This document shows, one piece after another, positions 18,396 to 27,472 of a stretch of DNA of 64,000 nt (within the stretch, counting starts at the first letter, position 1; each line of letters starts with the position of its first letter). The notes beneath the pieces were generated by a model. It had not been told where the DNA came from, did not search any database, and worked only from the letters and a program-made list of their open reading frames with translations. Both the position numbers and the translations under genes were made by a program. Where the stretch lies: contig NZ_WBVS01000002.1 of assembly GCF_009193305.1 (NCBI RefSeq), positions 272,773 to 336,772 on the forward strand, given 5' to 3'. Source of the stretch: Bifidobacterium cebidarum. Lineage in GTDB: Bacteria > Actinomycetota > Actinomycetes > Actinomycetales > Bifidobacteriaceae.

Positions 18396-19418
18396 TCAGC
18401 GCGTGCTGTTGCGCACCACTAATTCGGTGGGCAACGTGACGCCGACCGGCTGCTCGCCGTTGATCAGGCGCATCAGCTGATCGACCAGATGCTTGCCGAT
18501 GGCCGTGAACGGCTGGCGGATAGTGGTCAGCGCGGGATCGGCGAGTGTGGCGGCCGAGGAATCGTCGAAGCCGATGATCTGCACGTCATCCGGGACCTTG
18601 AGCCCACGCGCGCGCAGTGTTTTGATAGCACCGACGGCCATGGGATCCGAGGACACGAAAACGCCGTCGATGGCGGGATCGGCGTCAAGCAGCTGCGCCA
18701 TGGCGGTTTCGCCACTGGCTGCTGAATAATCACCATGTGCGATGCGGGCTTGCGCGTTGCCGGAATCATCATCGAATGCGGCAACGGTATCAAGGAAACC
18801 GTGGATACGATCACGGGTGCCGCTCGGGCCTGCGGGACCGGCGATCATCGCGATATGCTTGGCGCCACGTTCGTGCAGATATTCGCAGGCCTTGCGTGCG
18901 CCGCCGTAATCCTCGACGTGCACATAGCCCACGGGCAAAGTCTCGTCGGATGGCTGCTCGGCGATGACGGTAGGAATGCCGGCCTCAACCAAGCCGTTCA
19001 GCATCTCGCTGGAATCCTTGTGCCAGGCGACTTGGATTACGCCGTCGACGTGGCCTGCCTGCAGATAGGCGAGATTGCGCTTGGCTTCATCCTGATTATC
19101 GGTGGTCATCAGGATGAATGAGACGCCTTTCTTGCCAAGCTCATCGGCCACGGCCCTCAAGAGTGCCGCGAAGTTCGGGTCCTCGAACAGCAGCTTTTGC
19201 GGTTCCCCCAGCAGAAAGGCCACAGATCCGGCGCGTCCGGTGACCAGTGCGCGTGCGTGGCTGTTGGCTACATAGCCGGTTTGTTCGATGGCGGCCTTAA
19301 TGCTGGCGGCGGCATCCTGGCTCACCCATTTGCGACCGTTGAGGTAGCGGGATACGGTGGCGCGGGAGACGCCGGCGATGCGTGCAACGTCGTGGATGGT
19401 CGCTTTGTGCTGGTTCAC
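18396..19418 (-). CDS. LacI-family regulator of the GH43/arabinoside cluster
   Basis: This 340-aa repressor has a LacI helix-turn-helix at the N terminus (TIHDVARIAGVSRATVSRYL, about residues 7-26), hinge helix, and a periplasmic-binding-like sugar domain. The start is GTG 19418, preceded by GAAAGG seven bases upstream; no ATG fits. It lies downstream of the GH43 and symporter genes on the same strand, so it most likely controls them. The inverted TGGAAACGTGCACA sites upstream of GH43 (22082-22188) resemble LacI operators. The effector is presumably an arabinose-containing sugar. Confidence 0.88.
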   Translation of the reverse strand: MNQHKATIHDVARIAGVSRATVSRYLNGRKWVSQDAAASIKAAIEQTGYVANSHARALVTGRAGSVAFLLGEPQKLLFEDPNFAALLRAVADELGKKGVSFILMTTDNQDEAKRNLAYLQAGHVDGVIQVAWHKDSSEMLNGLVEAGIPTVIAEQPSDETLPVGYVHVEDYGGARKACEYLHERGAKHIAMIAGPAGPSGTRDRIHGFLDTVAAFDDDSGNAQARIAHGDYSAASGETAMAQLLDADPAIDGVFVSSDPMAVGAIKTLRARGLKVPDDVQIIGFDDSSAATLADPALTTIRQPFTAIGKHLVDQLMRLINGEQPVGVTLPTELVVRNSTR

Positions 19419-19545
19419 TCGAAACCTTTCATGCGGGATATCCTCTTGTGCGGATGGCCCGCGGAAGTTGAAATCGCTCCTATTGTAGCCGGTGACAGTT
19501 GTCTGGTCTGTGTCCTGCCGCGTTGACTGCCTTGGTTTGCGCGAA

Positions 19546-19596
19546 CTTACCGGACATGCAGAACGGCCGCATGCCCGGTAAGGCAATGCGGCCGTT
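19546..19596. other. Two overlapping hairpins between symporter and LacI genes
   Basis: AACGGCCGCAT (19562-19572) pairs with ATGCGGCCGTT (19586-19596). CTTACCGG (19546-19553) pairs with CCGGTAAG (19575-19582). The two pairings overlap and exclude each other. No T-run follows on the minus strand, so this may be an attenuator or RNA-processing site rather than a simple terminator. Confidence 0.5.
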
Positions 19597-19619
19597 GCTG
19601 TGCTACTACTGTCGCGCTA

Positions 19620-20885
19620 TCAGGCCTCAACCTGCTTGCTGTCGTTGCGCATGAGCAGGGAGCCGCCGATCACGAACACGGCGATGAGCACTGCGAGCAG
19701 CAGGTAGGCGTGGTGGAAGCCGAGCTGGGTGTACATGTTGCCCATCACCAGTGAGAAGATGGTCAGACCGATCTGCTTGGCGGTGCCGAAGCCGTACATG
19801 TAGACCGTGGCGGAGAGGCGCTTATCGAACACGCGGGTGATGTACTTCATCACGGAGACCAGCATGAACGGCATCTCCAGAGCGGCGAGCAGACGCCAGA
19901 ACACCAGCATCGGAATGGTGTTGATGAAGGCGCAGCCGAGCACGCGCACGAACAGGATGCCGCCGTAGATCAGCAGGCCGGTCTTGGCGCCGATCTTGTT
20001 GATCAGGGCAGGCATGAACAGCATGCAGATGGCCTCGAGCAGGATTTGGACGGAGACCACGCGGCTGAAGAAGGTGGCGCCGGCGGTGGCGTCGGAGAAG
20101 AAGGAAGCGAAGTAGTTCGGGAACTGCTGGTCGAACACGTCGTACATGGTGGCGGAGCCGATGATCAGCAGGCAGAAGCCCCAGAAGCTGCGGTTCTTGA
20201 AGATGGAGACCCACTCTTCGCGGGAGATCGGCTCGTTGTCGCCGTCTTCGCCTTCCTCGGCCTTGACTGCGCCGGCCATGTGATCCTCAGGCAGCTTGAC
20301 GATGGAGATCAGGACGAGCAGCACGGCTGCACAGAAGGTCATCGCCCAGAAGATGGAGCCGGTGTTCTTGGCCCACATGATGCCACCCACGAAGGAAGCG
20401 GTGGCGCCAGCCAGGGAGCCGAACAGACGTGCGTGGCCGTACTCGAAGTGGTAGGCGCGGGAGGAACGTTCGTTGTAGGCCTCGATTACGCCTACGCCGC
20501 CGTTCAGGCACAGGCTCAGGTAGGCACCCATCACGATGGCGCCCAGGATCTGGTTAGCGCCGATGATCGGCAGGAACACCCACTGGAACAGCGGTCCGAG
20601 GAAGAGGATGCAGCAGACCACGAAGATGAACAGGCCCTTCTTCAAGCCGAGTCGATCCTGAATAGGTCCGAAGATCGGCTGCAGAATCAGAGCGCCGAAC
20701 GACATGATGGAGAACACCAAGCCGGAGGCGGTGGTGTCCATGCCGGCCGGGCCCTTCAGCCAGTACGGCAGGAAGGTGAAGATAAGCTGCCAGACGGCGA
20801 AGTAGAAGAAGTAGAGTCCGCCGAAGTTCCAGAAGATGCCGCGCTTCAACGAGCTCAGCAGGGAGGTTGATTGTTCCTGTGCCAT
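19620..20885 (-). CDS. LacY/CscB-type oligosaccharide:H+ symporter (MFS)
   Basis: This 421-aa permease has 12 predicted helices of the oligosaccharide:H+ symporter family (LacY, CscB, RafB, MelY). The N terminus runs WNFGGLYFFYFAVWQLIFTF, close to the family's FWxFGxYFFxYFF start. Acidic and basic residues in the helices (ERSSRAYHFEYGHARLFGS) match the conserved Arg/His/Glu coupling region. A long charged central loop (about 210-235) joins the halves. It lies between GH43 and LacI genes on one strand, so it probably imports a short arabinoside or other oligosaccharide that the intracellular GH43 then hydrolyses. The ribosome site is weak. Confidence 0.85.
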   Translation of the reverse strand: MAQEQSTSLLSSLKRGIFWNFGGLYFFYFAVWQLIFTFLPYWLKGPAGMDTTASGLVFSIMSFGALILQPIFGPIQDRLGLKKGLFIFVVCCILFLGPLFQWVFLPIIGANQILGAIVMGAYLSLCLNGGVGVIEAYNERSSRAYHFEYGHARLFGSLAGATASFVGGIMWAKNTGSIFWAMTFCAAVLLVLISIVKLPEDHMAGAVKAEEGEDGDNEPISREEWVSIFKNRSFWGFCLLIIGSATMYDVFDQQFPNYFASFFSDATAGATFFSRVVSVQILLEAICMLFMPALINKIGAKTGLLIYGGILFVRVLGCAFINTIPMLVFWRLLAALEMPFMLVSVMKYITRVFDKRLSATVYMYGFGTAKQIGLTIFSLVMGNMYTQLGFHHAYLLLAVLIAVFVIGGSLLMRNDSKQVEA

Positions 20886-20939
20886 GATGATTGGTCCGTT
20901 TCTTGGATTGCTTGGATGTTTGTGGTGGTTGGTGATTGG

Positions 20940-21965
20940 TTACAGCGTCTCGTCAACGTCGAGGTGTCCGTCCGCCGGCAGCACGTCGGTCGTGGCCGGG
21001 GTCCAGCGGGTGTCCATCTGCGGGGTGCCGAAGTTCGGGGTGCCGTCTTCGTTCCAGGTGATCAGGCCCATGCGGGCGTGGCGGTTCGGGTCGAACAGCG
21101 GGTCACCCAATATCTCCACGTAGTTGCGGCAGTGGTAGATGAGCACGTCCTGGCCGTCTTCGGTGGTGGTGAAGGAGTTGTGGCCGGGGCCGAACTGGCG
21201 CACGGTTTCGTCCGAGGTGAACACCGGTTCGCTGGACTTGGTCCAGTTGGCCGGGTCGAGCAGGTCGGAGTCGGCATTGGCGGTGAGCATGCCCATCGCG
21301 TATTCGGGGCCGGTGCCGGAGGCGGAGAAGGTCACGAAGATCTTGTCGCCGTGCTTCAAGACCGCCGGGCCTTCCTCGACGATGAAACGGATCTTCTCCC
21401 AATCGAGTTCCGGCTTGCTGAGCATCACGGGCTTGGTGGCGAGCGTCCACGGGTTCTCCATGCGGGCGATGTACAGGTTGGAGTGGCCCTCGATGTTGAG
21501 GTCCTGCTGTGCCCAGATCAGGTATTGGTGGCCGTCGGAGTGCATGAAGCTGGTGGCGTCCAGTGCGAAGGTGTCCATGCCGGTGTCGACCTGGCCGCGC
21601 TCAACCCATTCGCCGGTGATGGGGTCGGCGTCGTCGCAGGTCAGGCAGAATACGCGGTGCTGGAAGGTGTCGGCCACAGGGTCGATTGCGGTGGTGTGCG
21701 CGGCGGCGAAGTAGATAACCCACTGGCCGTTCACGCGGTGGATTTCAGGTGCCCAGATGAGCTCGCTCATCGGACCGGTGCCGCTTTCGTGCTTGTGCCA
21801 GATGGTGTGTTCCTCGGCCTGCTGCAAGCCGGAAAGGGTCTTCGAGCGGCGAAGGGTGATGCGGTCGTACACCGGGTAGGAGCCGGTGAACAGGTAACCA
21901 TCGTCGGTGCGCAACACGTACGGATCGGCGCGCTGCAGCACAATCGGATTCGGCAGTAATGCCAT
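20940..21965 (-). CDS. Intracellular GH43 alpha-L-arabinofuranosidase-like enzyme
   Basis: This 341-aa single-domain five-bladed beta-propeller enzyme lacks a signal peptide. The GH43 catalytic triad is readable: base Asp14 in RADPYV, pKa-modulating Asp136 in ALDATSF, and acid Glu198 in VEEGPAV. The N-terminal pattern SYPVYDRITLRRSKT is like GH43 subfamily 26 exo-1,5-alpha-L-arabinofuranosidases; the subfamily call is tentative. ATG 21965 follows GAGGAGACACC. It is the first gene of a GH43-symporter-LacI operon, so it should release L-arabinose from imported arabino-oligosaccharides. A xylosidase role cannot be excluded. Confidence 0.87.
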   Translation of the reverse strand: MALLPNPIVLQRADPYVLRTDDGYLFTGSYPVYDRITLRRSKTLSGLQQAEEHTIWHKHESGTGPMSELIWAPEIHRVNGQWVIYFAAAHTTAIDPVADTFQHRVFCLTCDDADPITGEWVERGQVDTGMDTFALDATSFMHSDGHQYLIWAQQDLNIEGHSNLYIARMENPWTLATKPVMLSKPELDWEKIRFIVEEGPAVLKHGDKIFVTFSASGTGPEYAMGMLTANADSDLLDPANWTKSSEPVFTSDETVRQFGPGHNSFTTTEDGQDVLIYHCRNYVEILGDPLFDPNRHARMGLITWNEDGTPNFGTPQMDTRWTPATTDVLPADGHLDVDETL

Positions 21966-22081
21966 GGTGTCTCCTCATTGATGTCGAACAATGAACATCG
22001 TTGTGTCGGTGTGCTCGGGGCTGCTGCAGGTTTGCGACTTCTTGGTCGGCATTGTCTGACGCTGACCAAACCTGAAACAAC

Positions 22082-22188
22082 ACTGTGCACGTTTCCAGTC
22101 AGTAAATATACGCTTGCTGGCGAGTTTTGCAAGTTATGTGATATTGCAGTATGTGCCACCTGTTGCAATGACTGGAAACGTGCACAGT
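22082..22188. promoter_or_regulatory. Perfect 20-bp inverted repeat, likely LacI operator pair
   Basis: ACTGTGCACGTTTCCAGTCA at 22082-22101 is repeated exactly, inverted, at 22169-22188. The 67-bp spacing would allow looping or a long stem. Each arm holds TGGAAACGTGCACA, close to the LacI-family consensus with a central ACGT. It is located 117-223 bp upstream of the GH43 start and is a plausible binding pair for the cluster's LacI protein. Confidence 0.65.
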
Positions 22189-22282
22189 CTCACGGCGTGT
22201 CGCAAAGTTCCAAATTCAGAATAACGTGCCACCGCGCTGCGCCGTGTGACTGTGCACCGCGGCATCATGCCGCCATGATCCC

Positions 22283-22392
22283 TTGACTGTAGGTTTTTGA
22301 ACACTGACTGTAGGAAATCCAACACTGACTGTAGGGAATCTAACGAATTCTGTTCAAAAACCTACAGTCGGTGTTCAAAAACCTACAGTCAA
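22283..22392. repeat. Array of 21-bp repeats, three direct and two inverted
   Basis: Three 21-bp units starting TGACTGTAGG (22284, 22305, 22326) are followed by two inverted units containing CCTACAGTC (22351-22370, 22372-22392). The first unit pairs perfectly over 21 bp with the last. The same core recurs as a perfect hairpin at 36491-36553, so this is a dispersed repeat family. Confidence 0.85.
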
Positions 22393-22528
22393 CTGGGCGG
22401 CGATGCAATGTGATGGTCGGTGCGGCGGCCGAGGTGCGGTTCAGCCTCGCTGGGATCGCGTTTTCAGCATGAAGCATTGTGCCACAATAGGAGACAGGGC
22501 CCGGCGGGCAGCACGAAGGGGAACTGGC

Positions 22529-23815
22529 ATGACTAATCACGCATCTTCCGGTAGCCGACAATCCCACAATCTTGGCAAGAGTACGGCTGCCGAAGAGTCA
22601 GCCATCGAAGCGGATTTGGTGGCTGCCGAACTGGACGGTGCCGACATGGATCTGGACGCCAAGCGATTGCCGATCCTGGCTCGCATCTATGGCATCCTGA
22701 TTCTGCTCGATGGCCTTGCCGCATTGCCGTTTACGGTGTTCGCCACCATCTACAGCGTGCGCGAGATCCTGACCGGCCGCGTGCATGTGGATGCCATGAG
22801 CCTCACATTCATCCTCTCCGCGTTGCACGCGGTGGTGCTGATCATCAATGCGGCATGCCTGATCGTCTTCGGCGTGCTACTACTGCGCAATCGCCGTCGC
22901 TATGCCGCGCGTTGGGCATATGTGCTGATGCCGCTGACGTTGGCCGAAGGCATGCTCTCGCTGGCTTTGCAGGGTTTGGGTTGGAACCTGATGCTGCCGG
23001 CGATTCAGATGGTCATCCTCGTGGTGATTTCAATCACCGCCGATCCGTCGCTGCGTGAGGAACGCCGACTGCAGCGTGCGCTCAAGCGCATGGATGACCG
23101 CGACGAATACGATGCCGCAGTGGCTGCCGGCATGCTGGGTCGCGACCAGAGCGGCAAAGGCTACATCGCGCTGGACTTCTTCAATATCTTCTGGCTGTTC
23201 ACCATAGCCTCAGTGGGCGGCCTGATCATCGAAACCATCTATCATTTCGCGTTGTACCATGGCGAGCTGCAGGACCGTGCGGGCCTGTTGTGGGGACCGT
23301 TCTCGCCAATCTACGGCTGCGGTGCCGTACTGGTCACAGTATTTCTGAATCGACTCTGGAAGGCGAACGCCGGTCTGATTTTCTGTGCTTCGGCGGTGAT
23401 CGGCGGCACGTTCGAATACGTGACCAGCTGGTTCATGGAAGTCGCATTCGGCATCACCGCGTGGGACTACACCGGCCAATGGCTTTCCGTCGACGGCCGC
23501 ACATCCGGCAAATACATGTTCTTCTGGGGCTTGATCGGCTTGGTCTGGGTGCGCTGGCTGTTGCCGCGCATGCTCGCGCTCATCAATCGCATTCCTTGGA
23601 AAGTGCGCTACTCGCTCACCGCAGTATGCGCGGTGCTGATGATTGTCGACATCGTATTCACGCTGATGGCACTCGACTGCTGGTACGGCAGACTTGCCGG
23701 CCAGCCTCAGACCTCGCCCGCCGCGCTCTGGTTCGGTGAGCACTACGGCAACGATTACATGGCCGCCCGCTTCCAAACCATGACTATCGACCCCACCAAA
23801 GCCGGGCGTATGTAG
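22529..23815 (+). CDS. ABC-transporter type IV-like (CmpB/PF06541) membrane protein
   Basis: This 428-aa membrane protein has four helices in its N-terminal half (about residues 45-180) and five or six more in the C-terminal half. The C-terminal segment LLWGPFSPIYGCGAVL and the following FEYVTSWFMEVAFGITAWDY are hallmarks of the putative ABC-transporter type IV family (PF06541), whose biochemical role is unknown. The N-terminal half appears to be an extra domain fused to it. I chose ATG 22529 because AAGGGGA lies at the right distance. It sits alone between the repeat array and gnd, on the same strand as gnd. Confidence 0.75.
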   Translation: MTNHASSGSRQSHNLGKSTAAEESAIEADLVAAELDGADMDLDAKRLPILARIYGILILLDGLAALPFTVFATIYSVREILTGRVHVDAMSLTFILSALHAVVLIINAACLIVFGVLLLRNRRRYAARWAYVLMPLTLAEGMLSLALQGLGWNLMLPAIQMVILVVISITADPSLREERRLQRALKRMDDRDEYDAAVAAGMLGRDQSGKGYIALDFFNIFWLFTIASVGGLIIETIYHFALYHGELQDRAGLLWGPFSPIYGCGAVLVTVFLNRLWKANAGLIFCASAVIGGTFEYVTSWFMEVAFGITAWDYTGQWLSVDGRTSGKYMFFWGLIGLVWVRWLLPRMLALINRIPWKVRYSLTAVCAVLMIVDIVFTLMALDCWYGRLAGQPQTSPAALWFGEHYGNDYMAARFQTMTIDPTKAGRM

Positions 23816-23994
23816 GCTTGGCCGAACGGCCTTGAGTGTGTCGAGCATCGCATACGCCGACCATCCACGACCCAGACCTAAGTGTTTACGGCTACGCGGT
23901 GAGCGTAAGACGAGCCGTGCGCGCTTCCGGTGCCAAGGATAGACTTGGATTCCGGAAGAATCGTTCCTTAATACTGCAAGGAAAGGCAAGGCAG

Positions 23995-25452
23995 ATGGCC
24001 GAAGCTACAGCAAATATCGGTGTTATTGGACTGGCCGCCATGGGCTCCAACCTGGCGCGCAACCTAGCGCACCACGGCAACACGGTGGCCCTGTTCAACC
24101 GTCACTACTCCCGTACCGAAAAGCTGATGAACGAGCATGGCACTGAAGGCAACTTCGTACCGGCCAAGACGCTGGAAGAGTTCGCGGCTTCCCTGAAGCG
24201 TCCGCGCACTGCCATCATCATGGTCAAGGCCGGTGCTCCGACCGATGCCGTGATCGAGCAGCTCGAAGAGGTGTTCGAGCCGGGCGACATCATCGTGGAT
24301 GGCGGCAACTCCTTCTTCAAGGACACCATCAAGCGTGAGAAGGAAGTGCGTGCCAAGGGCTTCCACTTCGTTGGCTGCGGCGTGTCCGGTGGCGAGGAAG
24401 GCGCTCTGAACGGCCCGTCCCTGATGCCCGGTGGCACTGCGGAATCCTGGAAGACGCTTGGCCCGATTCTGGAATCCATCGCCGCCAAGGTGAATGGTGA
24501 ACCGTGCGTGACCCACATCGGCACTGATGGCGCCGGCCACTTCGTCAAGATGGTGCACAACGGCATCGAGTACGCCGATATGCAGGTGATTGGCGAGGCC
24601 TACGACATTCTGCGTCGCGGTCTGGGCATGGATGCCGAGGAGATTGGCGACGTGTTCGAGGAGTGGAACAAGGGCGACCTTGACTCCTACCTGATTGAGA
24701 TCACCGCCGAGATTCTGCATCACAAGGACGCCGAGACCGGCAAGCCGTTCGTGGACGTGGTCGTCGATCACGCCGGCATGAAGGGCACTGGTACCTGGAC
24801 CGTGCAGACCGGCCTGGAGTTCGGCTCTCCGGTGGCCGCTATTGGCGAGGCTGTGTTCGCCCGTGCGCTGTCTTCTCATGGTGAGCTGCGCGAGGCCGCC
24901 CAGAAGGAAGGCCTGGCGGGCCCGAACAAGACCATCGACCTGGCCGGCGAAGACAAGGCCGCATTCGTGGAGGATGTGCGCAAGGCGCTGTTCGCCTCCA
25001 AGGTGGTGGCCTACGCCCAGGGTCTGAATGAGATTCAGGACGGTGCCAAAGAATACGGTTGGGATATCAACCTGTCCGAAGTGGCCCGTATTTGGCGCGG
25101 CGGCTGCATCATTCGCGCCCAGTTCCTGCTCGACCGCATCACCGAGGCCTTCAAGGGCGACAACCCGCCGGCCTCCCTGCTGTTCGACCCGTACTTCGAG
25201 AAGATCATCGGCGAATCCCAGGATGCATGGCGTCGCGTGATCGTTCGCGCTGTCGAGGCTGGCATCCCGACTCCGGTGTTCTCCAGCTCCCTGGCCTACT
25301 ACGATGGCCTGCGCTCCAAGCGCCTGCCCACCGCCCTGACCCAGTCCCAGCGCGACCTCTTCGGCGCCCACACCTACGGCCGCGTAGACAAGCCCGGCGT
25401 ATTCCACACGTTGTGGGCTGAGCCGGGTCAGCCTGAAGAGCAGCAGGCCTGA
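23995..25452 (+). CDS. gnd: 6-phosphogluconate dehydrogenase, decarboxylating
   Basis: The 485-aa enzyme oxidises 6-phosphogluconate to ribulose 5-phosphate and CO2 with NADP+. The Rossmann motif GVIGLAAMGSNLARNL is at the N terminus and the substrate/catalytic regions DGGNSFFKDT, GVSGGEEGA and GHFVKMVHNGIEY are intact. The full C-terminal helical domain, including KGTGTWT and the RIWRGGCIIR motif, is present. Length is normal for the 470-485 aa class. The start follows AAGGAAAGGCAAGGCAG. It converges on the pgl-opcA-zwf genes, which complete the oxidative pentose phosphate pathway, and shares a bidirectional terminator with pgl. Confidence 0.97.
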   Translation: MAEATANIGVIGLAAMGSNLARNLAHHGNTVALFNRHYSRTEKLMNEHGTEGNFVPAKTLEEFAASLKRPRTAIIMVKAGAPTDAVIEQLEEVFEPGDIIVDGGNSFFKDTIKREKEVRAKGFHFVGCGVSGGEEGALNGPSLMPGGTAESWKTLGPILESIAAKVNGEPCVTHIGTDGAGHFVKMVHNGIEYADMQVIGEAYDILRRGLGMDAEEIGDVFEEWNKGDLDSYLIEITAEILHHKDAETGKPFVDVVVDHAGMKGTGTWTVQTGLEFGSPVAAIGEAVFARALSSHGELREAAQKEGLAGPNKTIDLAGEDKAAFVEDVRKALFASKVVAYAQGLNEIQDGAKEYGWDINLSEVARIWRGGCIIRAQFLLDRITEAFKGDNPPASLLFDPYFEKIIGESQDAWRRVIVRAVEAGIPTPVFSSSLAYYDGLRSKRLPTALTQSQRDLFGAHTYGRVDKPGVFHTLWAEPGQPEEQQA

Positions 25453-25466
25453 CCTCATTCAATCAC

Positions 25467-25521
25467 CTCGGAAAACGTACGCTAAGCGACAGTCAGCGTA
25501 CGTTTTCCGAGACGTTTTTCG
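25467..25521. terminator. Bidirectional terminator between gnd and pgl
   Basis: A perfect 17-bp stem (25467-25483 with 25495-25511; core GGAAAACGTACG) with an 11-nt loop is followed on + by GACGTTTTTCG. It ends gnd and probably also pgl, which converges from the other side. Confidence 0.85.
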
Positions 25522-25551
25522 TTGTCAGTGCGGTTTTGATCCGTTACTTAC

Positions 25552-26403
25552 CTACAGCTTCACCACGGTTTCTTCCGTCGAGAACCAGACGAATTCCTCG
25601 GTGCCACCGGCGTAGGAGGACGGGTACTCCGGGTTATTAGGCTGCGCGAACACATGTGCCAGCGAATCGGCCTTGCCGGCACCGGCCGCGAAGAACCATG
25701 TGTGGCGAGAGCGGGCAATCAAAGGCGCAGTCAGGGAAATACGCAGCGGCGGCATCTTGGGGGAGTGGCTCACACTCACGGTCAGGCGGTCGGTCACATC
25801 CACTTCGTGGTGGCCGGAGGACGCGGGGAACAGCGAGGCGTAATGACCATCCGGTCCCATGCCCAGAATCATCAAGTCGAACACCGGCTCCGGACCCATT
25901 TCACGAATAAGCTCCTGCTCATATTCGCGAGCGGCGGCATCCAGCAATGTTGCATTATCGGTATCAGCCGCATCACGTACCGCGGCGTCCGTGCTTTCCA
26001 CATTCGCCATAACAGTGGCGATCTCATCCGCGGAACGGGTATCCGCAGGCATCTCATGGATGTTCGCTTCCGGAAGCTTCCCCTCAGCAACCAACTGATC
26101 GAGCAGCAGACGGCGAGCCTCTAGCGCATTGCGGTCAGTGTCGTAAGCCGGCACGAAGCGTTCATCGCTGAACCAGAAGTGCACACGGCGCCAATCAATC
26201 GATTCGGCCAACGGGTTAGAAAGCACCAAACCCAGCGGTTGTGCTGCCGAGCCTCCGGAGAGCGCCACGTCCACGCGTGCGCGGCGGCTGCCATCAGCCA
26301 ATCGTTCGTCCAATGCGTCCAACAGTGCCAGCGCCAAACGTTGTGCGCCCGCCTGCAGCATCAGATCTTTATTGGGATACACGATAAGTGCGCGATTTGC
26401 CAT
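25552..26403 (-). CDS. pgl: 6-phosphogluconolactonase (DevB type)
   Basis: The 283-aa enzyme hydrolyses 6-phosphogluconolactone in the oxidative pentose phosphate pathway. It has the SIS-like DevB fold with the family motifs VALSGGSAAQPLG, VHFWFSDERFVP and LGMGPDGHYASLFP. The family norm is about 240-260 aa; the extra residues lie in an Ala/Asp-rich insertion around residues 130-165. ATG 26403 follows GAAGGAATC. It is downstream of zwf and opcA but separated from them by a terminator, so it may have its own promoter or receive read-through. Confidence 0.95.
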   Translation of the reverse strand: MANRALIVYPNKDLMLQAGAQRLALALLDALDERLADGSRRARVDVALSGGSAAQPLGLVLSNPLAESIDWRRVHFWFSDERFVPAYDTDRNALEARRLLLDQLVAEGKLPEANIHEMPADTRSADEIATVMANVESTDAAVRDAADTDNATLLDAAAREYEQELIREMGPEPVFDLMILGMGPDGHYASLFPASSGHHEVDVTDRLTVSVSHSPKMPPLRISLTAPLIARSRHTWFFAAGAGKADSLAHVFAQPNNPEYPSSYAGGTEEFVWFSTEETVVKL

Positions 26404-26420
26404 AACAATGATTCCTTCAA

Positions 26421-26463
26421 TATAAAAAACTTCCCTCAGCCAAGAATAACTGGCTGAGGGAAG
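26421..26463 (-). terminator. Intrinsic terminator after opcA
   Basis: CTTCCCTCAGCCA (26430-26442) pairs with TGGCTGAGGGAAG (26451-26463) around an 8-nt loop. On the minus strand the stem is followed by TTTTTTATA, so it terminates zwf-opcA transcription before pgl. Confidence 0.88.
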
Positions 26464-26473
26464 CGATAGGGCC

Positions 26474-27472
26474 TTAGTGACGAATCAAGTCCCAACCCTT
26501 GTTGATGACTTCGGCATACACCTCATCCGGATCGATGCGGCGCAGCTCCTCGGTCAGGCAGTCCTCGATGGTGCGCACCGGCACGGAGATGGCCTGTGGA
26601 GTCTGACCGGGCATGGAGATCAGAGCCTGATCCTCATGCGGTCGCTCCAACGACACCACGCCATCCGCACGCGTCAAGTACACACCGGTCACGGCTTCGG
26701 CATCGTCCACATACTCCACGTCGACATTCACGCTGAGCTTCAACCGCAACCATGCGCACAGCAGGTCCATCGGCAGGAACTCCTTCGGACCGGTCACCTT
26801 CACTGCGGTGACTGGCAGATGCGGCGGCTGGTCGAGCATGGAGGCCAGCATTGCGCGCCAGACGGTCAAACGAGTCCACGACAGGTCGATGTCCTCCGGC
26901 GTCCAGTTGCGGCGCAGACGCTCGATCGTGGCTTCAGGATTGTTGGAGCGCATTGCATCGGTGATGCGGCTGCGGGCCATGGCGCCCATCAGATCCTTGG
27001 AAGGATTGGACGGCGGGTTCGTCGGCCACCATGCCACCACCGGCACATCCGGTACCAACAGCGGAATCACCAAGGTGTCCGGGTGGTTGATCAGGCCACC
27101 GCGTGGGCGCAGGATGATGATTTCGCCGGCGCCGGCGTCGGCGCCGAAGCGTACCTGGGCATTGAGATTGGACTCGGCCGGTCCGTCGGTCAGATCGACG
27201 GCCGGATTATCGGTCTTCTCCATGGCCTTTGCGCCGGCATCGGCCGAAGCGTCAGCCTGGTATGCAGTATCCGGCACAATCGCGATCACACGGCACGGAT
27301 GCTCACGGCTGGCTGCATTGGCGACTTCCAGCGCATGCTCGAGTTCGCTATCATCCGCGGAAATCAGCAGGGTCAGCACGCGGCCCGTGGCGGATTCGCC
27401 GCGCTCCTCGTGCAGCTGCTCAATTTTATGGGCGATTTCGCGCGTGCGCGTATTTGGCAGATCGATGATCAT
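26474..27472 (-). CDS. opcA: Glucose-6-phosphate dehydrogenase assembly protein OpcA
   Basis: This 332-aa protein is of the OpcA family, required in actinobacteria and cyanobacteria for active, oligomeric glucose-6-phosphate dehydrogenase. It begins MIIDLPNTRTREIAHKI and contains the family stretch GEIIILRPRG and the LVIPLLVPDVPVVAWWP segment. It is somewhat longer than the usual 300 aa owing to an Ala/Asp/Asn-rich insertion around residues 75-100. Its ATG overlaps the zwf stop (ATGA), consistent with equimolar translation of enzyme and chaperone. Confidence 0.95.
   Translation of the reverse strand: MIIDLPNTRTREIAHKIEQLHEERGESATGRVLTLLISADDSELEHALEVANAASREHPCRVIAIVPDTAYQADASADAGAKAMEKTDNPAVDLTDGPAESNLNAQVRFGADAGAGEIIILRPRGGLINHPDTLVIPLLVPDVPVVAWWPTNPPSNPSKDLMGAMARSRITDAMRSNNPEATIERLRRNWTPEDIDLSWTRLTVWRAMLASMLDQPPHLPVTAVKVTGPKEFLPMDLLCAWLRLKLSVNVDVEYVDDAEAVTGVYLTRADGVVSLERPHEDQALISMPGQTPQAISVPVRTIEDCLTEELRRIDPDEVYAEVINKGWDLIRH

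Noticed and set aside
22283..22392. Possible mini-CRISPR array
   Set aside because: The 21-bp units abut each other without spacers and include inverted copies, and no cas genes occur in the window.
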